Shown here one piece after another: positions 35,032 through 44,015 of a stretch of DNA of 64,000 nt; position 1 is the stretch's first letter, and every line of letters begins with the position of its first letter. The translations under genes and the position numbers were made by a program. The DNA is from an uncultured Clostridia bacterium (GTDB lineage: Bacteria; Bacillota; Clostridia; Christensenellales; CAG-138): contig CALVLD010000007.1 in assembly GCA_944336475.1 (NCBI GenBank), positions 1 to 64,000 of the forward strand, written 5' to 3'. Below the pieces are notes generated by a model that searched no databases, was not told the origin of the DNA, and worked only from the letters and a program-made list of their open reading frames with translations.

Positions 35032-35122
35032 GCTTTCCCTATTGCTTATTGCTCGTGTCGCTCGTATAATTGAGCCGTGCAAATTCCACCTGCTGTCAGC
35101 AGGCGCATGAGGGGGCGTTTTG

Positions 35123-36523
35123 ATGAGCAATTTAACTGCAAGCGAACGTGAACGGCTTATATTTGCCGGCTATTCAGTACCCAGGGCGGTCGCTACCATG
35201 GCAGTTCCCACCGTGATAAGTCAGCTCATAACCGTGATCTACAATCTGGCAGATACCTGGTTTGTCGGGCTCACCGGCAATGCCGCAGCAGTTGCGGCGG
35301 TCTCGCTCTGTTTACCCATATACAACATTATGACGGCGATAGCAAATCTGTTCGGAATAGGCGCAAGTAGCGTCATCGCAAGCTCCCTCGCTGTGGATGA
35401 CCGTGACCTCGCTAAGTCTGCATTTGGCATTGCCCTCAGGGGAACATTTCTTGCGGGTCTGGTGTATTCCCTGCTGTTTGCGCTGTTTGGGAAACAGTTT
35501 TTGCTGCTCATTGGCGCTGATGAGAGCAGCATCGGATATGCGCTGCAATATGTATGGGCCGTTATAGTGATAGGCGGCTTGCCGTGCGCATTGTCATCCG
35601 CACTTGCGCACATGATACGAAGCACAGGAGAGTCCCAAATCGCAGGCATAGGAATCACGCTTGGGGCCATTCTCAATATAGGACTCGATCCTCTGTTCAT
35701 GTTCGTCATATTCCCCAGCGGCAACGAAGTTCTCGGTGCGGCTGTGGCCACGGCGCTCTCAAACTGCGTCTCGCTGCTGTTCTTTATTGTGTATGCAAGC
35801 AGGCACGCCGACAATGGCGTATACTCCTTCAGGCTGAACAGGAGCGGACGAAACGGAGCCGTGTTGAAAAAAATCATCCGTGTAGGTCTGCCGTCATTCA
35901 TAATGGTCGCCCCCGGTCAAGTCTCCAATTTTATTCTCAACGGCATGATAGCGCAGCTCGGTTCAAATGCCGCAGTTGCAGGCATAGGCATAGTCCGCAA
36001 AATAGATTCCATTGCATATGCCGTTAATCAGGGCATAACGCAGGGGATGCTTCCCATGGTCGCCTACTGCTACACCTCACGCCGCTACAAGCGCACTAAG
36101 GCAATCGTGGGTTTCTCTGCTGCTTGCGTGGTGGTGTTTGCACTGATCTGCAGTGTTTGCTCCTATGCGTTTGCGCCCAGCCTGGTGCGGTGTTTTATAG
36201 ACGATCCTCAGACGGTAGAGTACGGCGCATATTTCCTGCGGATACTCTGCATTGCGGTTGCGATCTACCCCCTGCTGTTCGTGATAATCGCCGTATTTCA
36301 GGCGGTTGGAAAGAGCCTTATCCCGTGCCTGCTGTCACTGCTCAACAAGGGAGTATTTGACATCGTGCTGTTCTTTGTTATCAGAAGCGTATTCGGGCTG
36401 AAATACATCCCATGGGCAAGCCCAGTAATGTCAAGCATCGCTCTGACCGTCGGCATCATCACAATAATGAGATTCTTCACGCATAGCATGAAGGACGCAC
36501 TGGTAGAATCAATTAAAAACTAA
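35123..36523 (+). CDS. MATE family efflux transporter
   Basis: A 466-residue protein with twelve predicted helices in two homologous halves. The first half begins VPRAVATMAVPTVISQLITVIYNLADTWFVG and the second GLPSFIMVAPGQVSNFILNGM. The family exports drugs, polyketides or metabolites in exchange for Na+ or H+. It starts at ATG 35123 after GAGGGGGCG and is followed 23 bp later by an FMN reductase gene. Confidence 0.94.
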   Translation: MSNLTASERERLIFAGYSVPRAVATMAVPTVISQLITVIYNLADTWFVGLTGNAAAVAAVSLCLPIYNIMTAIANLFGIGASSVIASSLAVDDRDLAKSAFGIALRGTFLAGLVYSLLFALFGKQFLLLIGADESSIGYALQYVWAVIVIGGLPCALSSALAHMIRSTGESQIAGIGITLGAILNIGLDPLFMFVIFPSGNEVLGAAVATALSNCVSLLFFIVYASRHADNGVYSFRLNRSGRNGAVLKKIIRVGLPSFIMVAPGQVSNFILNGMIAQLGSNAAVAGIGIVRKIDSIAYAVNQGITQGMLPMVAYCYTSRRYKRTKAIVGFSAACVVVFALICSVCSYAFAPSLVRCFIDDPQTVEYGAYFLRILCIAVAIYPLLFVIIAVFQAVGKSLIPCLLSLLNKGVFDIVLFFVIRSVFGLKYIPWASPVMSSIALTVGIITIMRFFTHSMKDALVESIKN

Positions 36524-36546
36524 AAGACCATCAGGAGGTATTTCAC

Positions 36547-37083
36547 ATGAAAAAGATACTCATACTGTCGGGCAGTCCGAGGCTTGGCGGCAACTCCGAC
36601 ATCCTGTGCGACCGGTTCAAGCAGGGCGCAGAGGAGAGCGGGCATCAGGTAACAAAGCTCAATGTCGCCGCAATGCGCATCGCCCCCTGCCGCGGCTGCT
36701 ATCACTGCGCCAATCATGGCGGTGAATGCATCTTTAAGGACGACATGACGGATGTATTGCAGGCGATAATAGACTGCGATGTGCTCGTGCTGGCAAGCCC
36801 CGTCTATTTCTACTCCATAGACGCTCAGCTCAAGGCTGTCATCGACAGAACGGTCGCACGCTGGACCGAGGTCAAGGACAAGGAGCTCTACTACATAATG
36901 ACCGCCGCCGATACCGAGCGCACCTCCATGGAGACCACGCTCGCCTGCTTCAGGGGCTACGCCGACTGCGTGGATGGGGCCCGTGAGATGGGCATCATAT
37001 ACGGCACGGGGGTGTATGCCCCGGGTGAAGTCAAAAGCACATCCGCATATGACGAGGCGTATCTGATGGGCAGAGACGTATGA
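36547..37083 (+). CDS. NAD(P)H-dependent FMN reductase-like protein
   Basis: A 178-residue flavodoxin-like oxidoreductase. LILSGSPRLGGNSDIL is the FMN phosphate loop; CRGCYHCANHGGEC is the cysteine-rich lid of the iron-sulfur-flavoprotein-like group, although a cluster cannot be proved. ASPVYFYSIDAQLKAVIDR contacts the flavin. AGGAGGTATTTC precedes the ATG. It is probably cotranscribed with the MATE gene. Confidence 0.9.
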   Translation: MKKILILSGSPRLGGNSDILCDRFKQGAEESGHQVTKLNVAAMRIAPCRGCYHCANHGGECIFKDDMTDVLQAIIDCDVLVLASPVYFYSIDAQLKAVIDRTVARWTEVKDKELYYIMTAADTERTSMETTLACFRGYADCVDGAREMGIIYGTGVYAPGEVKSTSAYDEAYLMGRDV

Positions 37084-37143
37084 AGCGCCTCTTTCGATTC
37101 GGTCTACCGCATCGCTCCTTCCTGGTCTATCGTGAATATTCGG

Positions 37144-37941
37144 TCAGTCCGTTTTCAGTATGGTTTTGATGACCGCGGTCTGCATTCGTGCGGGGAGGAC
37201 ATTAAGCATACGGAGGAGGGGGTTACGGTTGAGATTGTAGATGTACTGCGGGCGGCGTGCGCTGAGTGCCCTGAGCACGGCACCTGCGACCCTTTTGGGC
37301 GAGACGTTCCTCGCCTCGACGGTATCGACTATACGCTTGAACTTTGCGGCATTGCAGCGGTATATCTCGGTGCCGTTGCAGAAGCGGTCGAGGGCACGGG
37401 TGGAATCCCCGAGAAGGCCAGTTTTGACCGCACCGGGGCGTATTACGATCACCTTCATGTCCAGCAGATTGAGCTCCATTCTCAGGGAGAAGGCATATTT
37501 TTCCAATGCGGTCTTGGTGATGCCGTATATGCCCGTGAACGGGAGCGGATCGAGCGGCGCAAGCTCGCTCGTAGTGATAATTATGCGGCCGCCGCTGCTC
37601 AGCATTGGGGCAAACGCACGGTTAATGCGGTACACCCCGAACAGGTTGACATTGAATATGCGAACAAATCGGACTTCGTCCATCTCTATAAGGGAATCGA
37701 GGTCGTATATGCCTGCAGTGTGGACTATCGCATCGATGTGCGACGCAATGCCCGTCACGGCCCCCCTCGCCCTCTCAACGGACTCCACGCTGGTTACATC
37801 GCAGATTACAAAATCAGTCCCCTCCGCCTGACCGTCGGGCTTGTAGTCAAGGCCTATGACGTGGTATCCGTTTTTTATCAAGAGGCGACATATGGCATTT
37901 CCCATGCCGCCGCCGGAACCGGTAACAAGTATGTGTTTCAT
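37144..37941 (-). CDS. Short-chain dehydrogenase/reductase
   Basis: A 265-residue classical SDR with the NAD(P) motif VTGSGGGMGNAI and the catalytic tetrad in IIITTSELAPL (Ser) and YGITKTALEKYA (YxxxK). An NxxG-like AGIYDLDS block is present. Substrate unknown. The start at 37941 follows GGAG by 9 nt; the longer frame has no site. It is divergent from the surface-protein gene. Confidence 0.9.
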   Translation of the reverse strand: MKHILVTGSGGGMGNAICRLLIKNGYHVIGLDYKPDGQAEGTDFVICDVTSVESVERARGAVTGIASHIDAIVHTAGIYDLDSLIEMDEVRFVRIFNVNLFGVYRINRAFAPMLSSGGRIIITTSELAPLDPLPFTGIYGITKTALEKYAFSLRMELNLLDMKVIVIRPGAVKTGLLGDSTRALDRFCNGTEIYRCNAAKFKRIVDTVEARNVSPKRVAGAVLRALSARRPQYIYNLNRNPLLRMLNVLPARMQTAVIKTILKTD

Positions 37942-38016
37942 ACCGCTGTACTCCATAATGCGTTTGAACGATTCTATCATATGAGTGGTTGGATGACAAG
38001 CGCTGATATTTAACCG

Positions 38017-38045
38017 TTGAGAAACCGTCACACATATGGTACAAT
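38017..38045 (+). promoter_or_regulatory. Promoter of the pseudo-carboxypeptidase gene
   Basis: TTGAGA, a 17-bp spacer and TACAAT, 29 bp before the start codon. Confidence 0.7.
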
Positions 38046-38073
38046 CGCAATATATCTGCTCGGAGGGAGTAAA

Positions 38074-40428
38074 ATGAGTCGTCTCCGTATTGCTTCAACT
38101 ATACTATTGTTCATATTCATAGCATTCTCGGCCACGGATATTTTTGCGGAGAGTGCGCCGTCGTACGGCGTATGCGATGAGCTTGCCTCCCCGACGGCGC
38201 ATCCTATCACGGATACCGATGCTGCGTACACCGTAATGGACGCCGCAACGGGCTGTGTGCTGTTTGAACATAGCAGCGATACAAGGGTCGCTCCTGCAAG
38301 CGCCACGCTTATAATGACGGCGCTCCTGCTGATAGAAAACACCGAGCCTGATGAGTGGGATGTGCCCACGGAGCCCATAACCGATTTCGGCTACTCCCTT
38401 GAGGGGAATACCATGGGTCTGAGGCTCGGCGACCGCCCCACAAGGCGTGTTTTGCTCAACGGCGCACTCCTGGCAAACGGTTGCGATGCGGCCTACATAA
38501 TCGCACTGTTGGTCGCAGGGAGCGAGACGGATTTTGTTTTCCTCATGAATCAGAGGTGCGCAGAGCTCGGCATGACCAACACGGGGTATGAGAACGCCTA
38601 CGGCTTTGCCGGCATGGGGCATTTTACCTGTGCCCGTGATACGGAGCTGCTCGTGCAGGAGGCTATTAGGCACGACATATTCTGCGAGACGGTCGCCTCC
38701 GCAGGTTGTACGGTCAGTATTTTGGGCAGCGACGGCTCTCGCTCGATTGAGCTTGCCAACGGCAACCGAATGGTCATCGAGGGCTCAGGTGAGTACTATC
38801 GGTACGCAACGGGCGGGAACGCAGGCTCCCTCAGGGGTTCGGACTATTGCCTTACCGCCACCGCTAAGAAGGACGGAGTCGAACTTATATGTACTGTGCT
38901 TGGCTGCGACGGCCCATCCGAGCGATACGATATTGCGGAGGAGTTGTTTGAGGCGGTATTTTGCATGTATGAGTCCGAGGGAGGTCTGTATTCACGGATG
39001 AGCACGAACGCATACCTGAAGGTTTCGTCAGACGGGTGCCGGCTCTGCGCCTTGCCCATGCAGGAGGACGGCCTGCAAAGCGTGCCTGTTGGAACGGGGC
39101 TGCTTGCATGCGCATACCATACGGATGCCGAGGGCGGCGTGTGGTATCTTGTGGCTATTGAAGGCGGATACGCCTGGATAGATGACGAGTATGTTGAACT
39201 TGTCCGTGTCGCGGACGATGTTGAGATAGTGCTGGGCAGTGCGCTTACGGACAGCTCCGCCGGCCACGCTGCGGATTTGGACATAAATATATCGACCCGT
39301 CATACTTTGCAGAGCGTCACCATGACAGTGTTCGACGAGTTCGGCAACCCCGTGCTCGGAGCAACGAACTACCCCTGTGCATCGGGCGTTCATGATGTGT
39401 CGGGCACGACCATAGCCCGTGATGCGGACATATCGAGCCTGTCCCCGGGCAGGTACTCCTGCTTTGTACAGGCGGTCGCCACGGCTGATATCCCCATGGG
39501 AGATCGTACCGTGTTCACCTCCGCAGTGAAGAGCGTGTTCTGCATTGGGGATGACGTCTGCATATCCTATGATGCGCTGTGCGGCAATCAGCCCATTGAC
39601 GGGGCTTTCGGGGAGACATTTGTGACCGGGGTAGTGCCGGAGAGATTCGGCTTTGAATTTGCTGGCTGGAACACCTGCCGCGACGGCTCGGGAGAGAGCT
39701 TTGCCGCAGGGGACATTATTTCTCCCGACAGCTCGGTCACGCTTTATGCCATGTGGACGCCTGCCGAGAGCGTTTGGGACTCAGGCCTCGCATTGGCTGA
39801 GGTCAGCACTGCAGGCTCTGCGGACGTCATAAGCGGTAGCGTTGGGAATCCTGCCGGTATCGCATATGTGAGGCTCGTCATATCGGGCGATGCGAATATT
39901 GAAGCGGTGTTCCCTGTGGGGGATATAATCTTTGACTGTGCCGTCATGAACGCAGAGTTAGAGGGGCTCTCCTCGGGGAGCTACAGCGTCGGGATATATG
40001 CCTATGACTGCACGGCAAGCACTGTCGGCGCTGCGATACTTGAATCGGACATTGCAATCATTGAATCGCAATACCGTGTTAATTTTGAGCCGAATGGCGG
40101 CAGCATCGACGTCAACGACGTTGTTGTTCGCTTTGGGGAGGCGTTTGGGGTGCTCCCCGTGCCCACCCGTGAGGGGTTTGAATTTGTACGTTGGGTCGAT
40201 GCCAACGGAAATACGGTGGATGCGGATACGATTGTCCCTGCCCATGCCGGTGCCGTTATCACATTGTTTGCCGAGTGGAATGAGATCGAGACCGACCCCG
40301 TGCCGACCGAGGCGCCTGCGGATGATGCGGACGGCGGTGCGACGGTCACAATCATAATCGCCGCCGCTGCGGTGATCGTTGCGGCGGTCGTTGCCGTTCC
40401 GGTTGTTGTTCGTAAAAAGAGGAGCTAA
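38074..40428 (+). CDS. Surface protein with inactive D,D-carboxypeptidase-like domain
   Basis: A 784-residue exported protein. A signal peptide (1-25) is followed by a peptidase S11/PBP5-like domain (about 45-300), with LMNQRCAELGMTNTGYENAYG and GHFTCARDTELLV in the correct places. All three active-site motifs are changed: SxxK reads SATL (residues 76-79), SGN reads NGC (135-137), KTG reads ATG (245-247). Next come an SH3-like part (300-375), a beta-sandwich, and two InlB/Flg_new-like repeats (about 495-562 and 666-738; FEFAGWNTCRDGSG, FEFVRWVDANGN). It ends in a membrane helix and RKKRS. It probably binds peptidoglycan or acts as a scaffold. GGAGGGAG precedes the ATG. Confidence 0.85.
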   Translation: MSRLRIASTILLFIFIAFSATDIFAESAPSYGVCDELASPTAHPITDTDAAYTVMDAATGCVLFEHSSDTRVAPASATLIMTALLLIENTEPDEWDVPTEPITDFGYSLEGNTMGLRLGDRPTRRVLLNGALLANGCDAAYIIALLVAGSETDFVFLMNQRCAELGMTNTGYENAYGFAGMGHFTCARDTELLVQEAIRHDIFCETVASAGCTVSILGSDGSRSIELANGNRMVIEGSGEYYRYATGGNAGSLRGSDYCLTATAKKDGVELICTVLGCDGPSERYDIAEELFEAVFCMYESEGGLYSRMSTNAYLKVSSDGCRLCALPMQEDGLQSVPVGTGLLACAYHTDAEGGVWYLVAIEGGYAWIDDEYVELVRVADDVEIVLGSALTDSSAGHAADLDINISTRHTLQSVTMTVFDEFGNPVLGATNYPCASGVHDVSGTTIARDADISSLSPGRYSCFVQAVATADIPMGDRTVFTSAVKSVFCIGDDVCISYDALCGNQPIDGAFGETFVTGVVPERFGFEFAGWNTCRDGSGESFAAGDIISPDSSVTLYAMWTPAESVWDSGLALAEVSTAGSADVISGSVGNPAGIAYVRLVISGDANIEAVFPVGDIIFDCAVMNAELEGLSSGSYSVGIYAYDCTASTVGAAILESDIAIIESQYRVNFEPNGGSIDVNDVVVRFGEAFGVLPVPTREGFEFVRWVDANGNTVDADTIVPAHAGAVITLFAEWNEIETDPVPTEAPADDADGGATVTIIIAAAAVIVAAVVAVPVVVRKKRS

Positions 40429-40940
40429 TCCTCGGATTTTCCGAGCTTTACGACCTTGACTAGCACAGAGCCCGCTATGCCCACCGCAATGCCTGTGACA
40501 AGGCCGCTCACAATGAGCATGGGCAGCCATGCAGCGATTTGCTCCACGCCCGTTATCATCATCGCCATGAGTATCTGGCCGACATTATGCATTATTGCGC
40601 CTGCGACGGAAACGCCCGTGGGCGTGAATTTTTTTGTGCCCTTCAGAAGCGCCATCACCGTCACTGACAGTACTGCTCCCGCTGCGGAATAGGCGGCGGA
40701 AAGCATGGTTCCGAACAGCAGCGATGCGAGCGCCACCCTCACGGCAGAGACCGCCGAGGCCGCCCTCCAGCCGAGCTTGAACAGCACAAACACGGTCACT
40801 ATATTGGCAAGGCCCAGCTTTACCCCCGGCACGGCCATTGGTACGGGTATGAGCGTCTCGACATATGAGAGCGCCAGTGCGGCTGCGGCTGCGACCCCCA
40901 TTGTGGTCATGTATGCTGTTTTGGATATTCCGCCCCTCAT
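40425..40940 (-). CDS. Gx transporter family / heptaprenyl diphosphate synthase component I-like protein
   Basis: A 171-residue protein with about five membrane helices. PVPMAVPGVKLGLANIVTVFVLFKLGW is the family signature. Related to ECF S-components; annotated either as component I of heptaprenyl diphosphate synthase or as the Gx transporter that often follows rnf and NusG-II genes. Its role is unproven, and redox-driven transport is one idea. It overlaps the upstream NusG-II gene by 4 bp and is the last gene of the rnf operon. Confidence 0.85.
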   Translation of the reverse strand: MRGGISKTAYMTTMGVAAAAALALSYVETLIPVPMAVPGVKLGLANIVTVFVLFKLGWRAASAVSAVRVALASLLFGTMLSAAYSAAGAVLSVTVMALLKGTKKFTPTGVSVAGAIMHNVGQILMAMMITGVEQIAAWLPMLIVSGLVTGIAVGIAGSVLVKVVKLGKSED

Positions 40941-41311
40941 TGAACTGCATCTACGCCGCCTTCGCCCTCTATCCTGATGACCAGGCGGTTGGGCAGGCAG
41001 GTGATGGTCTCCCCCACATAGCGTATAGTCCTCTGCTTGACACAGAGCAGGTCGGGGCAGGAGGCGCTCTCGATGCATGCGCAGCCTTCCTTTATCACTA
41101 TTGTGTTTCTTCCGTCATGGTATGTTTCGAGCTCGACGCGGATATCCGTGTCGAGGGGATACACGGCGACATCCCTGCCATCGACAGACACCACGACATA
41201 TGCGCCCTGTCGGCGTGTGAAATTAACGCCGCAACAGACCGCCAGCGCAGCAAGCGCAATGGCGAGTATCAACAGTATGTCGTTGCGGATGCGTTTCTTC
41301 TGGTCGGACAT
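40937..41311 (-). CDS. NusG domain II-containing membrane protein
   Basis: A 124-residue protein with one N-terminal membrane helix (ILLILAIALAALAVCCGV) and an extracytoplasmic NusG-II-like beta domain. VIKEGCACIESASCPDLLCV is the conserved cysteine-rich block, and RYVGETITCLPNRLVI the ending. It is regularly found beside Rnf or flavinylated electron-transfer genes; function unknown, possibly an electron-transfer partner. The ATG at 41311 lies after the rnfB stop (55-bp gap). Confidence 0.88.
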   Translation of the reverse strand: MSDQKKRIRNDILLILAIALAALAVCCGVNFTRRQGAYVVVSVDGRDVAVYPLDTDIRVELETYHDGRNTIVIKEGCACIESASCPDLLCVKQRTIRYVGETITCLPNRLVIRIEGEGGVDAVQ

Positions 41312-41366
41312 CGGTTTAACAGAGGACGGGCGCAGCAAGCGCCGCACCCGTCCAAATGAATCGGTT

Positions 41367-42188
41367 TTACGCCTTTACCCTGTGCGTGCCCGAGAAATCG
41401 GCAAACTTTATGGCGTTGACGGGACATTCCTCCGCACACTTGCCGCAGCCTGTGCACTTGTCATAGTCGATGACGGCAAGATTATCCACCACCTTGACTG
41501 CGCTCACGGGGCAACCCCTCTCACACTTGCCGCAGGCGATGCACCCACTGGTGCACTTGCGGCGCACGACGGCGCCCTTGTCATGATTGGAGCATGTGAC
41601 CACCACCTTGCTCACATCGGGATGCAAGGCGATTATATGGTTGGGGCAGGCTCTGGCGCACAGACCGCAGCCCACGCACTTGCGCGGATCGACATGGGCA
41701 ATGCCGTTTTCAATGCAGATCGCATCATATGGGCAGACCGCCTTGCAGTCACCAAAGCCCAAGCAGCCCTGCGTACAGCTGCCTCGGCCGCCATAGAGCA
41801 TCTGTGCGGCGGCACAGGTCTCTATGCCACGATATATTTCCTTATCCTTATTGTTGAAACAGTCGCCATGGCAGCATACAAATGCGACCTGCTCGACAAC
41901 GTCCTGAAACTCAACTCCCAGTACCTCGGATATCCTTGCAGAGACGCTGTCCGCACCGGGGATGCAGAGGTTTGTCCTGTCCGTCTCGCCCTCTGCCAGA
42001 GCGTGAGCATAGCCGTCACAGCCGGAAAAGCCGCATGCGCCGCAGTTAGCGCCCGGAAGGCAATTGCGCAGCTCCGCCTCCTTCTCGTTGACGGGTACGC
42101 TCATAAAATGCGCAGCAACCGTAAGCAGCACGGCGCAGAGAAGCCCTATGCCGGTAACGATGCCCACCGCTAAAAGAATAGTTGTCAT
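41367..42188 (-). CDS. rnfB: Rnf complex subunit B
   Basis: A 273-residue subunit that accepts electrons from reduced ferredoxin. One N-terminal helix, the 4Fe-4S motif CLPGANCGACGFSGCDGYA, and at least four further cysteine-rich ferredoxin blocks (CVGCGLCARACP, CIACGKCERGCP, CTGCGKCAEECP, plus GDCKAVCP). It is longer than proteobacterial RnfB, as in Clostridia. Part of rnfCDGEAB. Confidence 0.97.
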   Translation of the reverse strand: MTTILLAVGIVTGIGLLCAVLLTVAAHFMSVPVNEKEAELRNCLPGANCGACGFSGCDGYAHALAEGETDRTNLCIPGADSVSARISEVLGVEFQDVVEQVAFVCCHGDCFNNKDKEIYRGIETCAAAQMLYGGRGSCTQGCLGFGDCKAVCPYDAICIENGIAHVDPRKCVGCGLCARACPNHIIALHPDVSKVVVTCSNHDKGAVVRRKCTSGCIACGKCERGCPVSAVKVVDNLAVIDYDKCTGCGKCAEECPVNAIKFADFSGTHRVKA

Positions 42189-42200
42189 ACCGTCACCCCC

Positions 42201-42797
42201 TTAGTCCGCAAACATGCCTATGAAGCCGTAAAACGCCAGCGACACTATCGACGCCGCAACGAGCGTTATGGGTATGCCTTGGAACGCCTTTGGAGGATTG
42301 CTCTCCTCCATGCGCCCACGCACGCCTGCAAACAGCACCATTGCAAGCAGGAAGCCCAGACCGCAGCCGAGCGAACTTACCATGGATTCAAGGAAATTGT
42401 ACCCATCGGTTATGTTGTTTATCGTGACGCCCAGCACGGCGCAATTGGTGGTGATGAGCGGCAGATACACGCCCAGTGAGCGGTGCAGGGCCGGAATAAA
42501 CTTTTTCAAGACTATCTCGACGAACTGCACCAGTGCGGCTATCACGAGTATGAAGAGTATGGTTTGAAGGTACCCGAGCCCATTGGGGTCGAGCAGGTAT
42601 ATCTGTATCGGATATGTGACCGCTGTTGCCATGAGCATTACGAATGTGACTGCAACGCCCATGCCGACGGCCTGATCGGTCTTTTTGGAGACCCCGAGGA
42701 ACGGGCATATGCCCAGGAACTTGCTCAGCACATAGTTGTTGACGAGCACCGAGGTCATTACTATCGCAAGAAGCCCTTTAAGCGTTTCCATCAGCAT
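42201..42797 (-). CDS. rnfA: Rnf complex subunit A
   Basis: A 198-residue protein with six membrane helices and the RnfA/NqrE signature NNYVLSKFLGICPFLGVS plus LPLITTNCAVLGVTINN, containing the membrane-buried cysteines. It overlaps the rnfE stop region by about 20 bp (start at 42797, or the second Met at 42791). Confidence 0.97.
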   Translation of the reverse strand: MLMETLKGLLAIVMTSVLVNNYVLSKFLGICPFLGVSKKTDQAVGMGVAVTFVMLMATAVTYPIQIYLLDPNGLGYLQTILFILVIAALVQFVEIVLKKFIPALHRSLGVYLPLITTNCAVLGVTINNITDGYNFLESMVSSLGCGLGFLLAMVLFAGVRGRMEESNPPKAFQGIPITLVAASIVSLAFYGFIGMFAD

Positions 42798-43488
42798 TGC
42801 CCTCCTTTTCGGCGGTCTCTGCAGCCGTGCAGCTGCCCTTACGACAGAATTCGGCAGAGGGACAGCTCTCGCAATCGAAGCTCTTGCGTACGGGAGCCTT
42901 CCCCCTTGTTATGTGGTTGACGAGTGCGATGAGGCAGCCGAACACGAAGAAGCCACCGGGAGCAGCCGTTAGAATGGGTATCTTGAACTCCTCCATAAAG
43001 CTAAGCTCGATGCCTGCGAAGCTGCCGGCGCCTATCGTCTCACGGATTGTCGCCATCACCAACAACGCAAGCGTGAAGCCTATGCCCATGCCCACGCCGT
43101 CCAGAGCGGAATCCACCACGCCGTTATCTTTTGCGTACATCTCGGCACGGCCGAGTATTATGCAGTTGACCACTATCAATGCCAGATACACCCCGAGCAT
43201 ATCGTACAGGTCGGGCAGGTATGCCTCCATAAGCATTTGGACTATGGAGACGAAGCCTGCGATAACGACTATGTAGCAGGGTATCCTTACCATGTCGGGT
43301 ATGAGCTTGCGGAGTGCGGATATGCAGACGTTGGAGCAGACCAAAACTGCCGTCGCCGCAATACCCATAGCCAATGCGGAGACAACGCTCGTGCTTGTAG
43401 CAAGCGTCGGGCAGGTGCCAAGCACAAGCACGAGCACGGGATTCTCCTTTACGAGACCCTTAAGGACTATTCCGAGCTTGTTCTTCAT
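42778..43488 (-). CDS. rnfE: Rnf complex subunit E
   Basis: A 236-residue membrane protein homologous to RnfA and NqrD: NPVLVLVLGTCPTLATST, then LIVVNCIILGRAEMYAKDNG. The C-terminal tail carries a cysteine cluster (CESCPSAEFCRKGSC), seen in some clostridial RnfE proteins and perhaps metal-binding. It overlaps rnfG by 4 bp. Confidence 0.97.
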   Translation of the reverse strand: MKNKLGIVLKGLVKENPVLVLVLGTCPTLATSTSVVSALAMGIAATAVLVCSNVCISALRKLIPDMVRIPCYIVVIAGFVSIVQMLMEAYLPDLYDMLGVYLALIVVNCIILGRAEMYAKDNGVVDSALDGVGMGIGFTLALLVMATIRETIGAGSFAGIELSFMEEFKIPILTAAPGGFFVFGCLIALVNHITRGKAPVRKSFDCESCPSAEFCRKGSCTAAETAEKEGNADGNA

Positions 43489-44015
43489 TCGCTCTCACCC
43501 CCTGTGATCATTTCAACTACGGTGAACGCATCGCCTACAGCCCCTTTGAACACCCTGGAGGAATAGGTGACGCCGCCTACGTCGTCGATCTCGGCATAGT
43601 CGTTTTCTGTCCTGCCTATAAACTCGGCAGGATATGTGTCCTGACCGAAGTCCTTGGATTCAAAGTAGCTCGTCAATACGGCATTAACCACTGCACCGTC
43701 CTTTATGCCCACGGTGATGCCCATATCGCCGCTGCTGTAGCTTGAGCGCACAGCAAGCACCACGGCATAGCCGCCGTTGTCGGCACGGTAGACCGCCACA
43801 ACAGAACCGGGAGCGTTTGCAGGAAGCCCCAGCTCCTCAAAGCTCTCTGCATCGGGTATGGCAGCCTTGAGCGAATCCTGTACCTTCTGCTGACGGCCGG
43901 CCTCTATGACGGGCTCTGTGAAGTAATTTGTCACCGCAAGCAGAGCTGTTACGACAAGGCATATCACGGTGAGTACGATTATGCTCTTTACCTTAACGTC
44001 CATGGGCTTTTTCAT
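43485..44015 (-). CDS. rnfG: Rnf complex subunit G
   Basis: A 176-residue subunit with one N-terminal helix and an FMN-binding domain facing the outside. The flavinylation motif reads GGVTYSS, so T150 probably carries covalent FMN, attached by ApbE; no apbE gene is in the window. It overlaps rnfD by 4 bp. Confidence 0.95.
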   Translation of the reverse strand: MKKPMDVKVKSIIVLTVICLVVTALLAVTNYFTEPVIEAGRQQKVQDSLKAAIPDAESFEELGLPANAPGSVVAVYRADNGGYAVVLAVRSSYSSGDMGITVGIKDGAVVNAVLTSYFESKDFGQDTYPAEFIGRTENDYAEIDDVGGVTYSSRVFKGAVGDAFTVVEMITGGESE

